A DNA stretch of 64,000 bases from CF-39 sp035651155. GTDB taxonomy: Bacteria; Chloroflexota; Limnocylindria; P2-11E. The notes beneath the pieces are model-generated. The model was not told the DNA's origin. It saw nothing but the letters and a program-made list of their open reading frames with translations, and did no database searches. Positions 25,726 to 33,866 of this stretch are shown piece by piece. The translations under genes were made by a program, and so were the position numbers. The stretch is taken from assembly GCA_035651155.1 (NCBI GenBank), contig DASRGG010000017.1, forward strand, positions 78,580 through 142,579, read 5' to 3'. Each line of letters opens with the position of its first letter. Position 1 is the stretch's first letter.

Positions 25726-27053
25726 ACCGGCGTCCGCAGGAGCTCGAGGACGCGCTCTCCCACCGGCCGCACGTCGCCTGCCCCCATGACGAGGACCGCC
25801 TCCCCGGGTCGCGCGAGCTCGGCCGCGAGATGCGCGGCGGTCTCCGCGTCCGGCGCGTAGCGTCCCCCGACCGCGGCCGCGAGGGCACGCGCCCGTCCGT
25901 GCGGATCGGCCGCTTCGCGCGCCGAGCGGAACGTCTCGACGATCACGACCGCCCGCGCGCGCCGCAGCACCGCGACGAACTCGTCGAAGAACGCGGCCAG
26001 CCGGCTCGGCGTGTGCGGCTGGAAGACCACGACCGCCCCCTCGCCGAAGGCGTCGATGCCGGCGGCGATCTCGGCGGGGTGGTGCGCGTAGTCGTCCACG
26101 ACCCTGATGCCGCCGGCGGTGCCGAGCGGCTCGAGCCGCCGCTCGACGCCCGCGAAGGGAACGATGCCGTTCGCCGCGACCTCGACGAGCGGCGCGTCGA
26201 AACGGGACGCCACCAGGATGGCGGCGGCGGCGTTCAGGGCGTTGTGCCAGCCGGGGATCCGGAGCGTGAACGCGATCGGCGGCCGCGAGAGCTCGTAGGC
26301 GCGGTCGCCCCCGCCGGCGAGCCGCGCCGTCGCCGACTCGTGCCGCCCGTACGTCACGACGCGGGCGGAGTGCCGCCCCTCGGTCCAGGCGGCGAGCTCG
26401 CGCGCGCCCGCGTCGTCGGCGGAGGCGATGAGCGTGCCGCCGGACGGGATGGCCCGCGCGAACGAGCGGAACGCGTCGCGATAGGCCTCGCGGGTCGGGA
26501 AGATGTCGACGTGGTCGTGGTCGAGCGTCGTCACGACCGCGACCTCGGGGTGCAGCGCGAGGAAGGCGTTGTCGTATTCGTCGGCCTCGATCACGAACAC
26601 GTCGGCCTTCCCCGCGTGCGCGTTGGTCCCGAGATCCCGGAGCACGGCCCCGCAGATGAGCGACGCGTCGATGCCGCCCGCCCGGAGCGCGGACCATGCG
26701 AGCGCGGTCGTGGTGGACTTCCCGTGGGTCCCCGCGACCGCCACGACGCGCTGACCTCTCGCCAGGAAGCGCCAGGCATCGTCGCGCTTCCAGACCGGTA
26801 TCCCGCTCTCGAGCGCGGCGCGGACCTCCGGGTTTGCCTCCTGGTACGCGCTGGAGCGGATCACGACCTCCGCGCCCGGCACGTGCTCCGCGGCGAAGCG
26901 GTCGTGCACCGCCGCGCCGTCGCGCGCGAGCGCCTCGGCGAGCGGCCACGGTCCGGTGTCGGATCCGGTGACCGCGTGCCCGCGCGCGAGGAGGATGCGC
27001 GCGATCGCCGACATCCCCGCGCCGCCGATGCCGACGATGTGGAAACGGGTCAC
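25722..27053 (-). CDS. murC: UDP-N-acetylmuramate--L-alanine ligase
   Basis: A 443-residue Mur ligase that adds L-Ala to UDP-MurNAc. Motifs: FHIVGIGGAGMSAIARIL, the P-loop VAGTHGKSTTTALAW, VIEADEYDNAFL and HPEVAVVTTLDHDHVDIF, and the DDYAHHPAEIAAG that is specific to MurC. It lies between murG and murB; its stop overlaps the murB ATG. murG ends at 27050, giving an overlap at its start too. Confidence 0.97.
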   Translation of the reverse strand: MTRFHIVGIGGAGMSAIARILLARGHAVTGSDTGPWPLAEALARDGAAVHDRFAAEHVPGAEVVIRSSAYQEANPEVRAALESGIPVWKRDDAWRFLARGQRVVAVAGTHGKSTTTALAWSALRAGGIDASLICGAVLRDLGTNAHAGKADVFVIEADEYDNAFLALHPEVAVVTTLDHDHVDIFPTREAYRDAFRSFARAIPSGGTLIASADDAGARELAAWTEGRHSARVVTYGRHESATARLAGGGDRAYELSRPPIAFTLRIPGWHNALNAAAAILVASRFDAPLVEVAANGIVPFAGVERRLEPLGTAGGIRVVDDYAHHPAEIAAGIDAFGEGAVVVFQPHTPSRLAAFFDEFVAVLRRARAVVIVETFRSAREAADPHGRARALAAAVGGRYAPDAETAAHLAAELARPGEAVLVMGAGDVRPVGERVLELLRTPV

Positions 27054-28192
27054 GCGCAGCCGCCGAGCGTGAGGATCTCGCCCGCCATGTGCTGCGCGGC
27101 GTCGCGGCGTCCCGCGTTCTTCGCGGCCTGGGTCATCCGTCCGAAGCGCGGCGCATCGTTCAGGAGCCCGGTGACCTGCGCCGTGAGGCGATCCGGATCG
27201 AGCTCTCCCTCGCGGATGATCACCGCCGCGCCGGCCTCCGCCGCCGCGCGCGCGTTCGCGTCCTGATGCCCCTCCATCGCCGCGCCGAAGGGGATGAGCA
27301 CGAGCGGCGTTCCGAACGCGAGCGGCTCCGCGATCGACGACGCGCCCGCGCGACCGACCACCAGGTCCGCCGCCGCGAGCACGGCGCCCATCTCATCGCG
27401 GAGGTACGGACGCGGCAGGTAGCGCAGCCGCTCGTCCTCGCCGAGCGTCTCCTCGCGTGCCTTCGCCTTCGCGAAGTGCGTCTCGCCGGTGACGTGCAGG
27501 ACGTACGCGCTCTTCAGCAGGCGGGGCAGCGCGCCGAACACCGCCTCGTTCACGCGCTCGGACCCCTGGCTGCCGCCGGTCACGACCACGAGCGTCGCCT
27601 CGTTCGGCAGATCCATCGCCGCCCGCGCGCTCTCGCGGGTCCAGCGGAAGAGCGACGCGCGGATCGGCGTGCCCGTGAGCGTCGCGCGCCGCGCCGGGAA
27701 GTGCACGCGCGCCTGGTCGAACGCGACCCCGATCCTGGTGCAGAAGCGCCCGAGGACACGGCTCGCGCGGCCGGGCAGCGCGTCGCCGGCCCACAGGTAG
27801 ACCGGTACGCGCAGCGTCCGCGCCGCGACCACGACCGGGAACGCGATCGCGCCGCCGCTCGTGCAGCACACGCGTGGACGGAAGAGCGCGATGCGCAGCA
27901 GCGCGTCGAGATAGGCGAGCGGCAGGCCGATGAGCGTTCCCAGGAGCGCGAGACGCGATTCCGGGTCGCGCAGCGAGCCGAGCGGCAGCGAATGGAATGG
28001 GATGCCCGCCTCGGGCACGAGCCTATTCTCGAGCCCGCGACGACCGCCGATGAAGAGGAGCCGCACCTCGGGATCGGCCTCGCGCAGCGCTTCGGCGATC
28101 GCGAGCAGCGGGCTGGTGTGACCGCCCGTCCCGCCGCCGACGAGGAGCACGCGACACGCTCGCGGGTGCGGGCCCGGCCTCGCGTCCAACAT
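27050..28192 (-). CDS. murG: UDP-GlcNAc:undecaprenyl-PP-MurNAc-pentapeptide transferase
   Basis: A 380-residue GT-B glycosyltransferase that forms lipid II on the inner membrane face. The N-terminal VLLVGGGTGGHTSPLLAIAE is the MurG G loop; VVTGGSQGSERVNEAVF and GRAGASSIAEPLAFGTPLVL are the conserved C-terminal UDP-GlcNAc elements. ATG 28190-28192 is the longest start; GTG 28148-28150 would begin right at VLLVGGG and reduce the large overlap with ftsW. Confidence 0.96.
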   Translation of the reverse strand: MLDARPGPHPRACRVLLVGGGTGGHTSPLLAIAEALREADPEVRLLFIGGRRGLENRLVPEAGIPFHSLPLGSLRDPESRLALLGTLIGLPLAYLDALLRIALFRPRVCCTSGGAIAFPVVVAARTLRVPVYLWAGDALPGRASRVLGRFCTRIGVAFDQARVHFPARRATLTGTPIRASLFRWTRESARAAMDLPNEATLVVVTGGSQGSERVNEAVFGALPRLLKSAYVLHVTGETHFAKAKAREETLGEDERLRYLPRPYLRDEMGAVLAAADLVVGRAGASSIAEPLAFGTPLVLIPFGAAMEGHQDANARAAAEAGAAVIIREGELDPDRLTAQVTGLLNDAPRFGRMTQAAKNAGRRDAAQHMAGEILTLGGCA

Positions 28193-29273
28193 TCAGCAGG
28201 ATACCCACCGCGATGAGGCCCACGCAGAGCGACGAGCCGCCGTACGAGATGAACGGCAGCGTGATGCCGGTCATCGGCACGAGGCTCGCGACGACCGCCA
28301 TGTTCACCCAGGCCTGGAAGACCAGCCACGTCGTGATCCCCGCGGCCAGCAGGGCGCCCATGGCGTCGCGCGCGCGCAGCGCGATCGCGATGCCGCGATA
28401 CGCGATGACGAAGAACAGGACGATGACTGCGAGCGTGCCCGCGAGGCCGAGCTCGTCCCCGAGCACCGAGAAGATGGAGTCGGTGTACGGCGCGGGGAGG
28501 AAGCCGAACTTCTCGCGCCCCGCTCCGAGACCCTCGCCGAAGAGGCCGCCGAGCGCAAGGCCGTAGAGCGACTGGATCGTCTGGAAGCCGTCGCCGCGCG
28601 GGTCGCGCCACGGATCCAGGAACGTGGTGATGCGCTGCAGCCGGTACGGCTGCTCCACCGCGACCGCGAGCGCCACGACCGCGGCGAGCGCCGCGAGCGA
28701 CGCGAACACCTTGAGGCGCGCGCCCGCGACGAAGTACATCGTCATGGCGATCGCGCCGATGACGATGGCCGTGCCGAGGTCGGGCTCGGCCACGACGAGA
28801 GCGGCCAGCGACGCGGTCACGATGAAGAACGGGACGATGACGTTCGGGCGCGCGATCGCCTCGCGGCGCGCGCCGAGCCAGGCCGCGAGGTACACGATGA
28901 GCGCGAGCTTGGCGAGCTCCGCGGGCTGCAGGCCGACCGGACCGAAGCGCAGCCACCGCGCGGCGCCACCGGCGCGCACGCCGATGCCCGGGACCAGCAC
29001 GATGACCAAGAGGACCACGACCGCGACGAGGAGCGGGACCGCGAGAGCGCGGTAGCGGTGGTAGTCGAAGCGCATCGCGAGCGCCATACCGACGAGGCCG
29101 AGCGCGGCCCAGACCGCCTGCCAGCTCAGGTAGTACCGCGGGTCGTCGAGCGTATCGAGCGCGCGGATGCCGCTCGCGCTGAACACCATCGCGATGCCGA
29201 GCAGCGTGAGGGCGAGCACGACGAGGATGAGCGTGAGGTCGAACGACGTGGTGCGCGGAAGCCGCGGCCTCAC
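28023..29273 (-). CDS. ftsW: Lipid II polymerase FtsW (SEDS family)
   Basis: A 416-residue SEDS glycosyltransferase with about ten transmembrane helices that polymerises septal glycan with FtsI. SEDS marks include VFSASGIRALD, GLQPAELAKLALI, AEPDLGTAIVI, GDGFQTIQSLYGLALGG and the C-terminal PFISYGGSS. GTG 29271-29273 overlaps the murD stop (GTGA). After the expected end (GILLNVGRE) the frame continues for about 50 Arg-rich residues to TAG 28023-28025, overlapping murG by up to 170 bases; that tail may be a by-product of frame rather than function. Confidence 0.93.
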   Translation of the reverse strand: MRPRLPRTTSFDLTLILVVLALTLLGIAMVFSASGIRALDTLDDPRYYLSWQAVWAALGLVGMALAMRFDYHRYRALAVPLLVAVVVLLVIVLVPGIGVRAGGAARWLRFGPVGLQPAELAKLALIVYLAAWLGARREAIARPNVIVPFFIVTASLAALVVAEPDLGTAIVIGAIAMTMYFVAGARLKVFASLAALAAVVALAVAVEQPYRLQRITTFLDPWRDPRGDGFQTIQSLYGLALGGLFGEGLGAGREKFGFLPAPYTDSIFSVLGDELGLAGTLAVIVLFFVIAYRGIAIALRARDAMGALLAAGITTWLVFQAWVNMAVVASLVPMTGITLPFISYGGSSLCVGLIAVGILLNVGREAGPAPASVSRAPRRRRDGRSHQPAARDRRSAARGRSRGAAPLHRRSSRARE

Positions 29274-30727
29274 GCGCGCGCTCCGTCGAGCATCTGGCTC
29301 ACGAGCGCCACGAAGCGGTCGCCGCGGTCGTCCGCCGACAGGAACCGGTCGGGCGTCCTCGCGCGCGCGATGTCCTCGCGCGCCGCGCACGCGGGCGAGA
29401 GCAGCACGACGTCGCCGGGCCGCGCGAGCTCGCGCGCCAGCGCGATGGCCTCGGCGAGCCCGGCCGCGCGGCGTACCGGAAGGCGCCCCGTGCCCGGCCC
29501 CGCCGCCGCGGCGTCGAGCGCCTCCGCGATGTCGTCCGCCGCCTGGCCGATGAGGACGGCGCCACGCGCCCGGCGCACGACCTCGCGCGCGAGCGGGCCG
29601 AAGTCCACGCCCTTGGAGACACCGCCGAGGATCACGACCGCCGGACGATCGAACGCCTCGAGCGCGGTGAGCGTCGCGGCCGGCGTCGTCGCCGCGGAGT
29701 CGTCGACCCAGAGCACGCCGTCGCGCTCGCCGAGGCGCTGGAGCCGGTGCGCGACGCCCTCGAAGGTGCGCAGCGCCTCGGCCACATCCGCGAGGGCGAT
29801 GCCCATCGCGTGTCCGGCGATCGCGGCGGCGAGCGCGTTCGCGATGTTGTGCCGTCCCACCAGCCGCAGCTCGCGCGCGGCGAGGAATGGGATCTGGCGG
29901 GAGCCGTCGCAGAGGGTGAGCATCCCCGACGCGTCGAGATACGCGCCGCGCTTCGGGCGGAGCGCGAGCGAGTAGCCGCGGACCTCCGAGGCCGCCCCGG
30001 TGTGCATCGACACGACCGTCGGATCGTCGAGGTTCAGCACGGCGATGTCCTTCGATCCCTGCCAGGCGAGGATGTTCCGCTTCGCGGCGACGTAGCCCTC
30101 GCGCGTGCCGTGGTGGTCGAGGTGGTCCTCGGTCACGTTGGTGATCACCGCGACGTGGGGGCTCACGCCGAGGGTCTCGAGCTGGAAGCTGGAGAGCTCG
30201 AGCAGGACGATGTCGTTCTTGGTCAGCGTGTCGAGCTCCTGGATGATCGAGCGTCCGATGTTCCCGCCGGTCACGACCCGGCGCGTCCCGCGCGCGAGGA
30301 TGCGCTCGATCATCGTGGTGGTCGTCGTCTTCCCCTTCGTTCCCGTGACGCCGACGATCGGCGCGGGGCAGAGCCGGAAGAAGAGGCCGATCTCGGTCAG
30401 GACCGGGATGTCGCGCTGGAGGGCCCGGAGGATGGTCGCGGAGCGCGGGCGGATCCCCGGGATGACGAAGACGAAGTCGGGGTCCGCGAGCGCGCTGTCG
30501 TCGCTCGAGGGCCCGAACACGAAGTCGACCGGCGTGCCGCCCAGGCGCGCGATCCCCTCGGCGCGCTCCTCGCGGGGCGCCGCGTCGCTGATCGTGACGT
30601 GCGCGCCGCACGCGACGAGGAACTCCGCGAGGCCCGCGCTGGTCCGGCCCTTCCCAAGGCCGACGATGGTCACGCGCCTGCCGCGCAGCTCGTCGCGCGT
30701 GATGGGCGCGTCGAAGATGACGCTCAC
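29270..30727 (-). CDS. murD: UDP-N-acetylmuramoylalanine--D-glutamate ligase
   Basis: A 485-residue Mur ligase adding D-Glu. Motifs: VTIVGLGKGRTSAGLAEFL at the N domain, P-loop IVGVTGTKGKTTTTTMIE, VLLELSSFQLET (MurD-specific), NVTEDHLDHHGT and GRHNIANALAA, with WVDDSAATTPAATLTAL in the C-terminal half. GTG 30725-30727 overlaps the pgeF stop (GTGA). The C-terminus extends slightly longer than in E. coli. Confidence 0.96.
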   Translation of the reverse strand: MSVIFDAPITRDELRGRRVTIVGLGKGRTSAGLAEFLVACGAHVTISDAAPREERAEGIARLGGTPVDFVFGPSSDDSALADPDFVFVIPGIRPRSATILRALQRDIPVLTEIGLFFRLCPAPIVGVTGTKGKTTTTTMIERILARGTRRVVTGGNIGRSIIQELDTLTKNDIVLLELSSFQLETLGVSPHVAVITNVTEDHLDHHGTREGYVAAKRNILAWQGSKDIAVLNLDDPTVVSMHTGAASEVRGYSLALRPKRGAYLDASGMLTLCDGSRQIPFLAARELRLVGRHNIANALAAAIAGHAMGIALADVAEALRTFEGVAHRLQRLGERDGVLWVDDSAATTPAATLTALEAFDRPAVVILGGVSKGVDFGPLAREVVRRARGAVLIGQAADDIAEALDAAAAGPGTGRLPVRRAAGLAEAIALARELARPGDVVLLSPACAAREDIARARTPDRFLSADDRGDRFVALVSQMLDGARA

Positions 30728-31485
30728 CTCACGCTCGCTTCGCTCGCCGACCGGGGCCTTCCGATGAACCCGAGCTGAGTGCCGTACCGACCGTCGGCGC
30801 CACGTCCGCGGTAGGACCACAGGTCGGCGCCGCCCGAGCGCGTGCAGATCTCGGTGACCTCGATGCGCGCGACGCCGGCCGCGCGAAGCTGCGCCGCGTT
30901 CGCGGCCCAGAGATCCATCGACACGCCGCGCTCGTCGCGGCGCAGCGCCCCGTCGCCGATGCGCTCGGCGACGACCGCGGCGCGCTCCTCGTCGATCGTG
31001 TAGCAGCACGGGCCGATCGACGGGCCGATGCTCGCCACGAGGCGCTCGCGCGTCGCGCCGCCCGCCACCATCGCCTCGACCAGCGCCCCGGCCACGCCGA
31101 GCGTGGTGCCCTGCCAGCCCGCGTGCGCGCCGCCGACCGGACCGCGCGGATCGGCGACCAGGATCGGCACGCAGTCCGCCGCCGCGACGCCGAGGAGGAT
31201 GCCGTCGCGATCGGTCCAGAGCCCGTCGGCGACGGGTACGCCCGCTTGGCTCGCAGACTCGACGCGCACGATGTCGCGTCCGTGCACCTGCTTGACGCGG
31301 ACGACCTCGTCGAAGCCGAGACGCCGCGCGAGGGCCGCGCGGTTGGCGGCCTGTTCCTCGAGCGGGTGATGCGATCCGGCCATGCTCCCCTGCGCCTTCG
31401 TCGTGAATCCGGCGACGACACCGAGCGCGCAGAGCGCCGGTGACCAGAGCAGCTCGTCCTTCGCGAGCCGGCGCGTCGCGATCAT
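30724..31485 (-). CDS. pgeF: YfiH/PgeF laccase-domain protein (peptidoglycan editing factor)
   Basis: A 253-residue multicopper-polyphenol-oxidase family protein. Catalytic metal residues lie in VKQVHGRDIV, VAAADCVPILVAD and VGGAHAGWQGT, followed by GPSIGPCCY. E. coli YfiH was shown to remove wrongly made UDP-MurNAc-L-Ser and was renamed PgeF; other homologues act on purine nucleosides. Its place inside the dcw operon between mraY and murD, with overlaps on both sides (ATGA and GTGA), favours the peptidoglycan role here. Confidence 0.9.
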   Translation of the reverse strand: MIATRRLAKDELLWSPALCALGVVAGFTTKAQGSMAGSHHPLEEQAANRAALARRLGFDEVVRVKQVHGRDIVRVESASQAGVPVADGLWTDRDGILLGVAAADCVPILVADPRGPVGGAHAGWQGTTLGVAGALVEAMVAGGATRERLVASIGPSIGPCCYTIDEERAAVVAERIGDGALRRDERGVSMDLWAANAAQLRAAGVARIEVTEICTRSGGADLWSYRGRGADGRYGTQLGFIGRPRSASEASVR

Positions 31486-32471
31486 TTCGGCGTCGCGAAC
31501 GCGAGGATCGCGGCGACGATCCCGGCGAGCGCTCCGATGAGCCAGAAGCGGATGGTCGTCTTCTCCTCGGGCCATCCGATGAGCTCGAAGTGGTTGTGCA
31601 GCGGCGACATGCGGAAGATGCGCCTCCCGCGCAGCTTGAACGATCCGACCTGCAGGACCACCGACACGGTCTCCGCGACGAAGATCACGCCGGCGATCGG
31701 CAGCAGCAGGATGAAACCGGTGGTGAGCGCGATCGTCGTGAGCGTCGCGCCGAGCGCGAGCGAGCCGACGTCGCCCATCATGAAGTCCGCGGGGTGGACG
31801 TTGTACCAGAGGTACGCGAGCAGCGCGCCGACCATCGCGCTGCAGAAGACCACCAGCCACGGATACCCGCGGGCGGCCGCCACGAACGCGAACGACAGGA
31901 ACGCGAAGACGGCGGTCCCGCCGGCGAGCCCGTCGAGGCCGTCGGTGAGGTTCATGCCGTTGGACATCGCGACGATCGCGAAGACCGCCAGCGCCACGAA
32001 GAGCGGCGCCCCGATCTCCACCTCACCCACGAGCGGGACGTACACGCCGGTGACGCCGAAGTGCCGCTGGATGTACAGGGCCGCCGCGAGCGCGACGATC
32101 GTCTGCCAGACGAGCTTGTGCCGGCCACGGATCCCGAAGCCGTACAGGACGTTCACGTAGTCGTCGATGAAACCGAGGACGCCCACGGCGAGGAGCGTGC
32201 CGATCGGGACGATCGTCTGCGGCAGGTAGTCGTCGCGCTGCTCGGGCGGGAGCAGGATGAGGACGATGAGCCAGAGCACGAACGTGACGAAGATGAAGAG
32301 GACGCCGCCCATCGTCACCATGCCCTGCTTCGTGATGAGGTGCGACGCCGGCCCCTCGCGGCGCACCCGCTTGCCCATGCGAAGCCGGCGCAGCAGCCGG
32401 ATGTACGGCGCGCCGAGCACGAATCCGAGAAGGAAGGCCGCGAGCAGGACGCCGAGCGAGAGGATCGCCAC
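31482..32471 (-). CDS. mraY: Phospho-MurNAc-pentapeptide transferase MraY
   Basis: A 329-residue integral membrane enzyme with about ten helices that makes lipid I. Conserved loops: KQGMVTMGGVLFI, LGFIDDYVNV with the Asp pair, NGMNLTDGLDGLAGG, GDVGSLALGATL, and the C-terminal HHFE-like SPLHNHFELIGWPEEK. GTG 32469-32471 starts at VAILSLGVLL and overlaps the murF stop by one base; the stop overlaps the pgeF ATG. Confidence 0.97.
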   Translation of the reverse strand: MAILSLGVLLAAFLLGFVLGAPYIRLLRRLRMGKRVRREGPASHLITKQGMVTMGGVLFIFVTFVLWLIVLILLPPEQRDDYLPQTIVPIGTLLAVGVLGFIDDYVNVLYGFGIRGRHKLVWQTIVALAAALYIQRHFGVTGVYVPLVGEVEIGAPLFVALAVFAIVAMSNGMNLTDGLDGLAGGTAVFAFLSFAFVAAARGYPWLVVFCSAMVGALLAYLWYNVHPADFMMGDVGSLALGATLTTIALTTGFILLLPIAGVIFVAETVSVVLQVGSFKLRGRRIFRMSPLHNHFELIGWPEEKTTIRFWLIGALAGIVAAILAFATPK

Positions 32472-33847
32472 TAGACCGCCACTGGCCGGACGAGCGCGTC
32501 GGCGACTTCCCAGAGCTTCAGCGAGTTCGAGCCCTTCACCAGGATCACGTCGCCGGGTCGCCGGATGCGCTTCACGAGCACGAGCGCCTCGGCGCCGTCG
32601 GCCACCGCGTACGCCTCCGTGAGCCCGGCGCGGCGCGCCGCCTCGACCGCGGTGCGCGCGAGCTCGCCGACGCCCACGAGCACGTCCGCGCTCCGCGCGG
32701 CCTCGCGACCGGCCTCGTCGTGCGCGTCCGCTGACATCGCGCCGAGCTCCTTCATGTCGCCGATCACCGCGACGCGGCGGCCCCGCGTCTCCCGCAGCAC
32801 CGCGAGCGCGGCCGCGACCGCGGCGGGGCTCGCGTTGTAGCTGTCGTCGATCACGGTGATGCCGTCGCCGTGCCGCACCTCCATGCGATGACGCGGGCGT
32901 TCGAGCGTCCCGAGCGCGACGGCCGCCTCGTCGAGCGGCACCCCGAGCGCCCGGGCGCTCCCGAGCGCGGCAAGGGCCGCGACGAGGACGTGGCGTCCGG
33001 GGAGCGGCACGCTCACCGCGGCGCGCTCGCCGCCGTACGACGCGACGAAACGCACGCCATCGATCCCCGACACGCGCACCTCCGTGGCGCGGAGCGCGGC
33101 ATCCTCTGATTCGCCGAACAGCACGACCCGGGCGCGGGTCCGCGGCGCGAGCGCTCGCACGCGCGGGTCGTCGGCATTGAGAAGGGCCATGCCGTCCGCG
33201 GGCAGCGCCTCGATGAGCTCGGCCTTGCCCGCGGCGATCGCGTCGACGCTCGGCGTGCGGGAGAAATGCACCGGCCGGTCCGGGATGCGCGTGATGACGC
33301 CGACCCGCGGTCGCACCAGACGGCACAGGTCGGCGATCTCGCCGGGGACGTAGAAGCCGAGCTCGATCACGAGGACCTCGTGGCTCGGCTCGAGCGCGAG
33401 GAACGTGAGCGGCACGCCGATCTCGTTGTTGTACGAAGCGGCGCTGCGGAGTACCCGATAGCGCGCGCCCAGCGCCGCGGCGGCCGCCTCCTTCGCCGTG
33501 GTCTTCCCCACGTTTCCGGTGATCCCGATCGCGGGAATGGGATGGCGTTCGCGCAGCCGTTCCGCGAGCGCGCGGAGCGCGTGCAGCGGCGACGCGACAC
33601 GGACGACGAGCGCGTCGTCGGGGAGGCCGGGGACCGGACGCTCGACCACCGCGGCGCTCGCACCGCGCGCGAACGCGTCCGCGACGAACTCGTGTCCGTC
33701 ACGCTGATCGCGCAACGCGAAGAACACCTCGCCGCGACGCACGATCCGGGAATCGAACGCTCCGCCCGCGAACCGCTCGTCGCCGGAGCTGCCGCCGTGG
33801 ATGACCTGTCCGCCGCTGGCATCGAGAAGGTCGATGAGCGTGAACAC
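32471..33847 (-). CDS. murF: UDP-MurNAc-tripeptide--D-Ala-D-Ala ligase MurF
   Basis: A 458-residue Mur ligase that completes the pentapeptide. It has GGAFDSRIVRRGEVFFALRD near the N-terminus (MurE/MurF-type domain 1), P-loop GITGNVGKTTAKE, SYNNEIGVPLTFL (MurF-specific), GFYVPGEIADL and VIDDSYNASPAAVAAAL. The DNP-x-R motif of MurE is absent, so this is MurF, not MurE. It follows ftsI by 19 bases, with no murE between them. Confidence 0.95.
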   Translation of the reverse strand: MFTLIDLLDASGGQVIHGGSSGDERFAGGAFDSRIVRRGEVFFALRDQRDGHEFVADAFARGASAAVVERPVPGLPDDALVVRVASPLHALRALAERLRERHPIPAIGITGNVGKTTAKEAAAAALGARYRVLRSAASYNNEIGVPLTFLALEPSHEVLVIELGFYVPGEIADLCRLVRPRVGVITRIPDRPVHFSRTPSVDAIAAGKAELIEALPADGMALLNADDPRVRALAPRTRARVVLFGESEDAALRATEVRVSGIDGVRFVASYGGERAAVSVPLPGRHVLVAALAALGSARALGVPLDEAAVALGTLERPRHRMEVRHGDGITVIDDSYNASPAAVAAALAVLRETRGRRVAVIGDMKELGAMSADAHDEAGREAARSADVLVGVGELARTAVEAARRAGLTEAYAVADGAEALVLVKRIRRPGDVILVKGSNSLKLWEVADALVRPVAV

Positions 33848-33866
33848 CAGAGGATGGTACCGACCG

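Noticed and set aside
32471..33847. murF gene as the missing murE
   Set aside because: It has MurF-specific SYNNEIGVP and no DNP-x-R motif.
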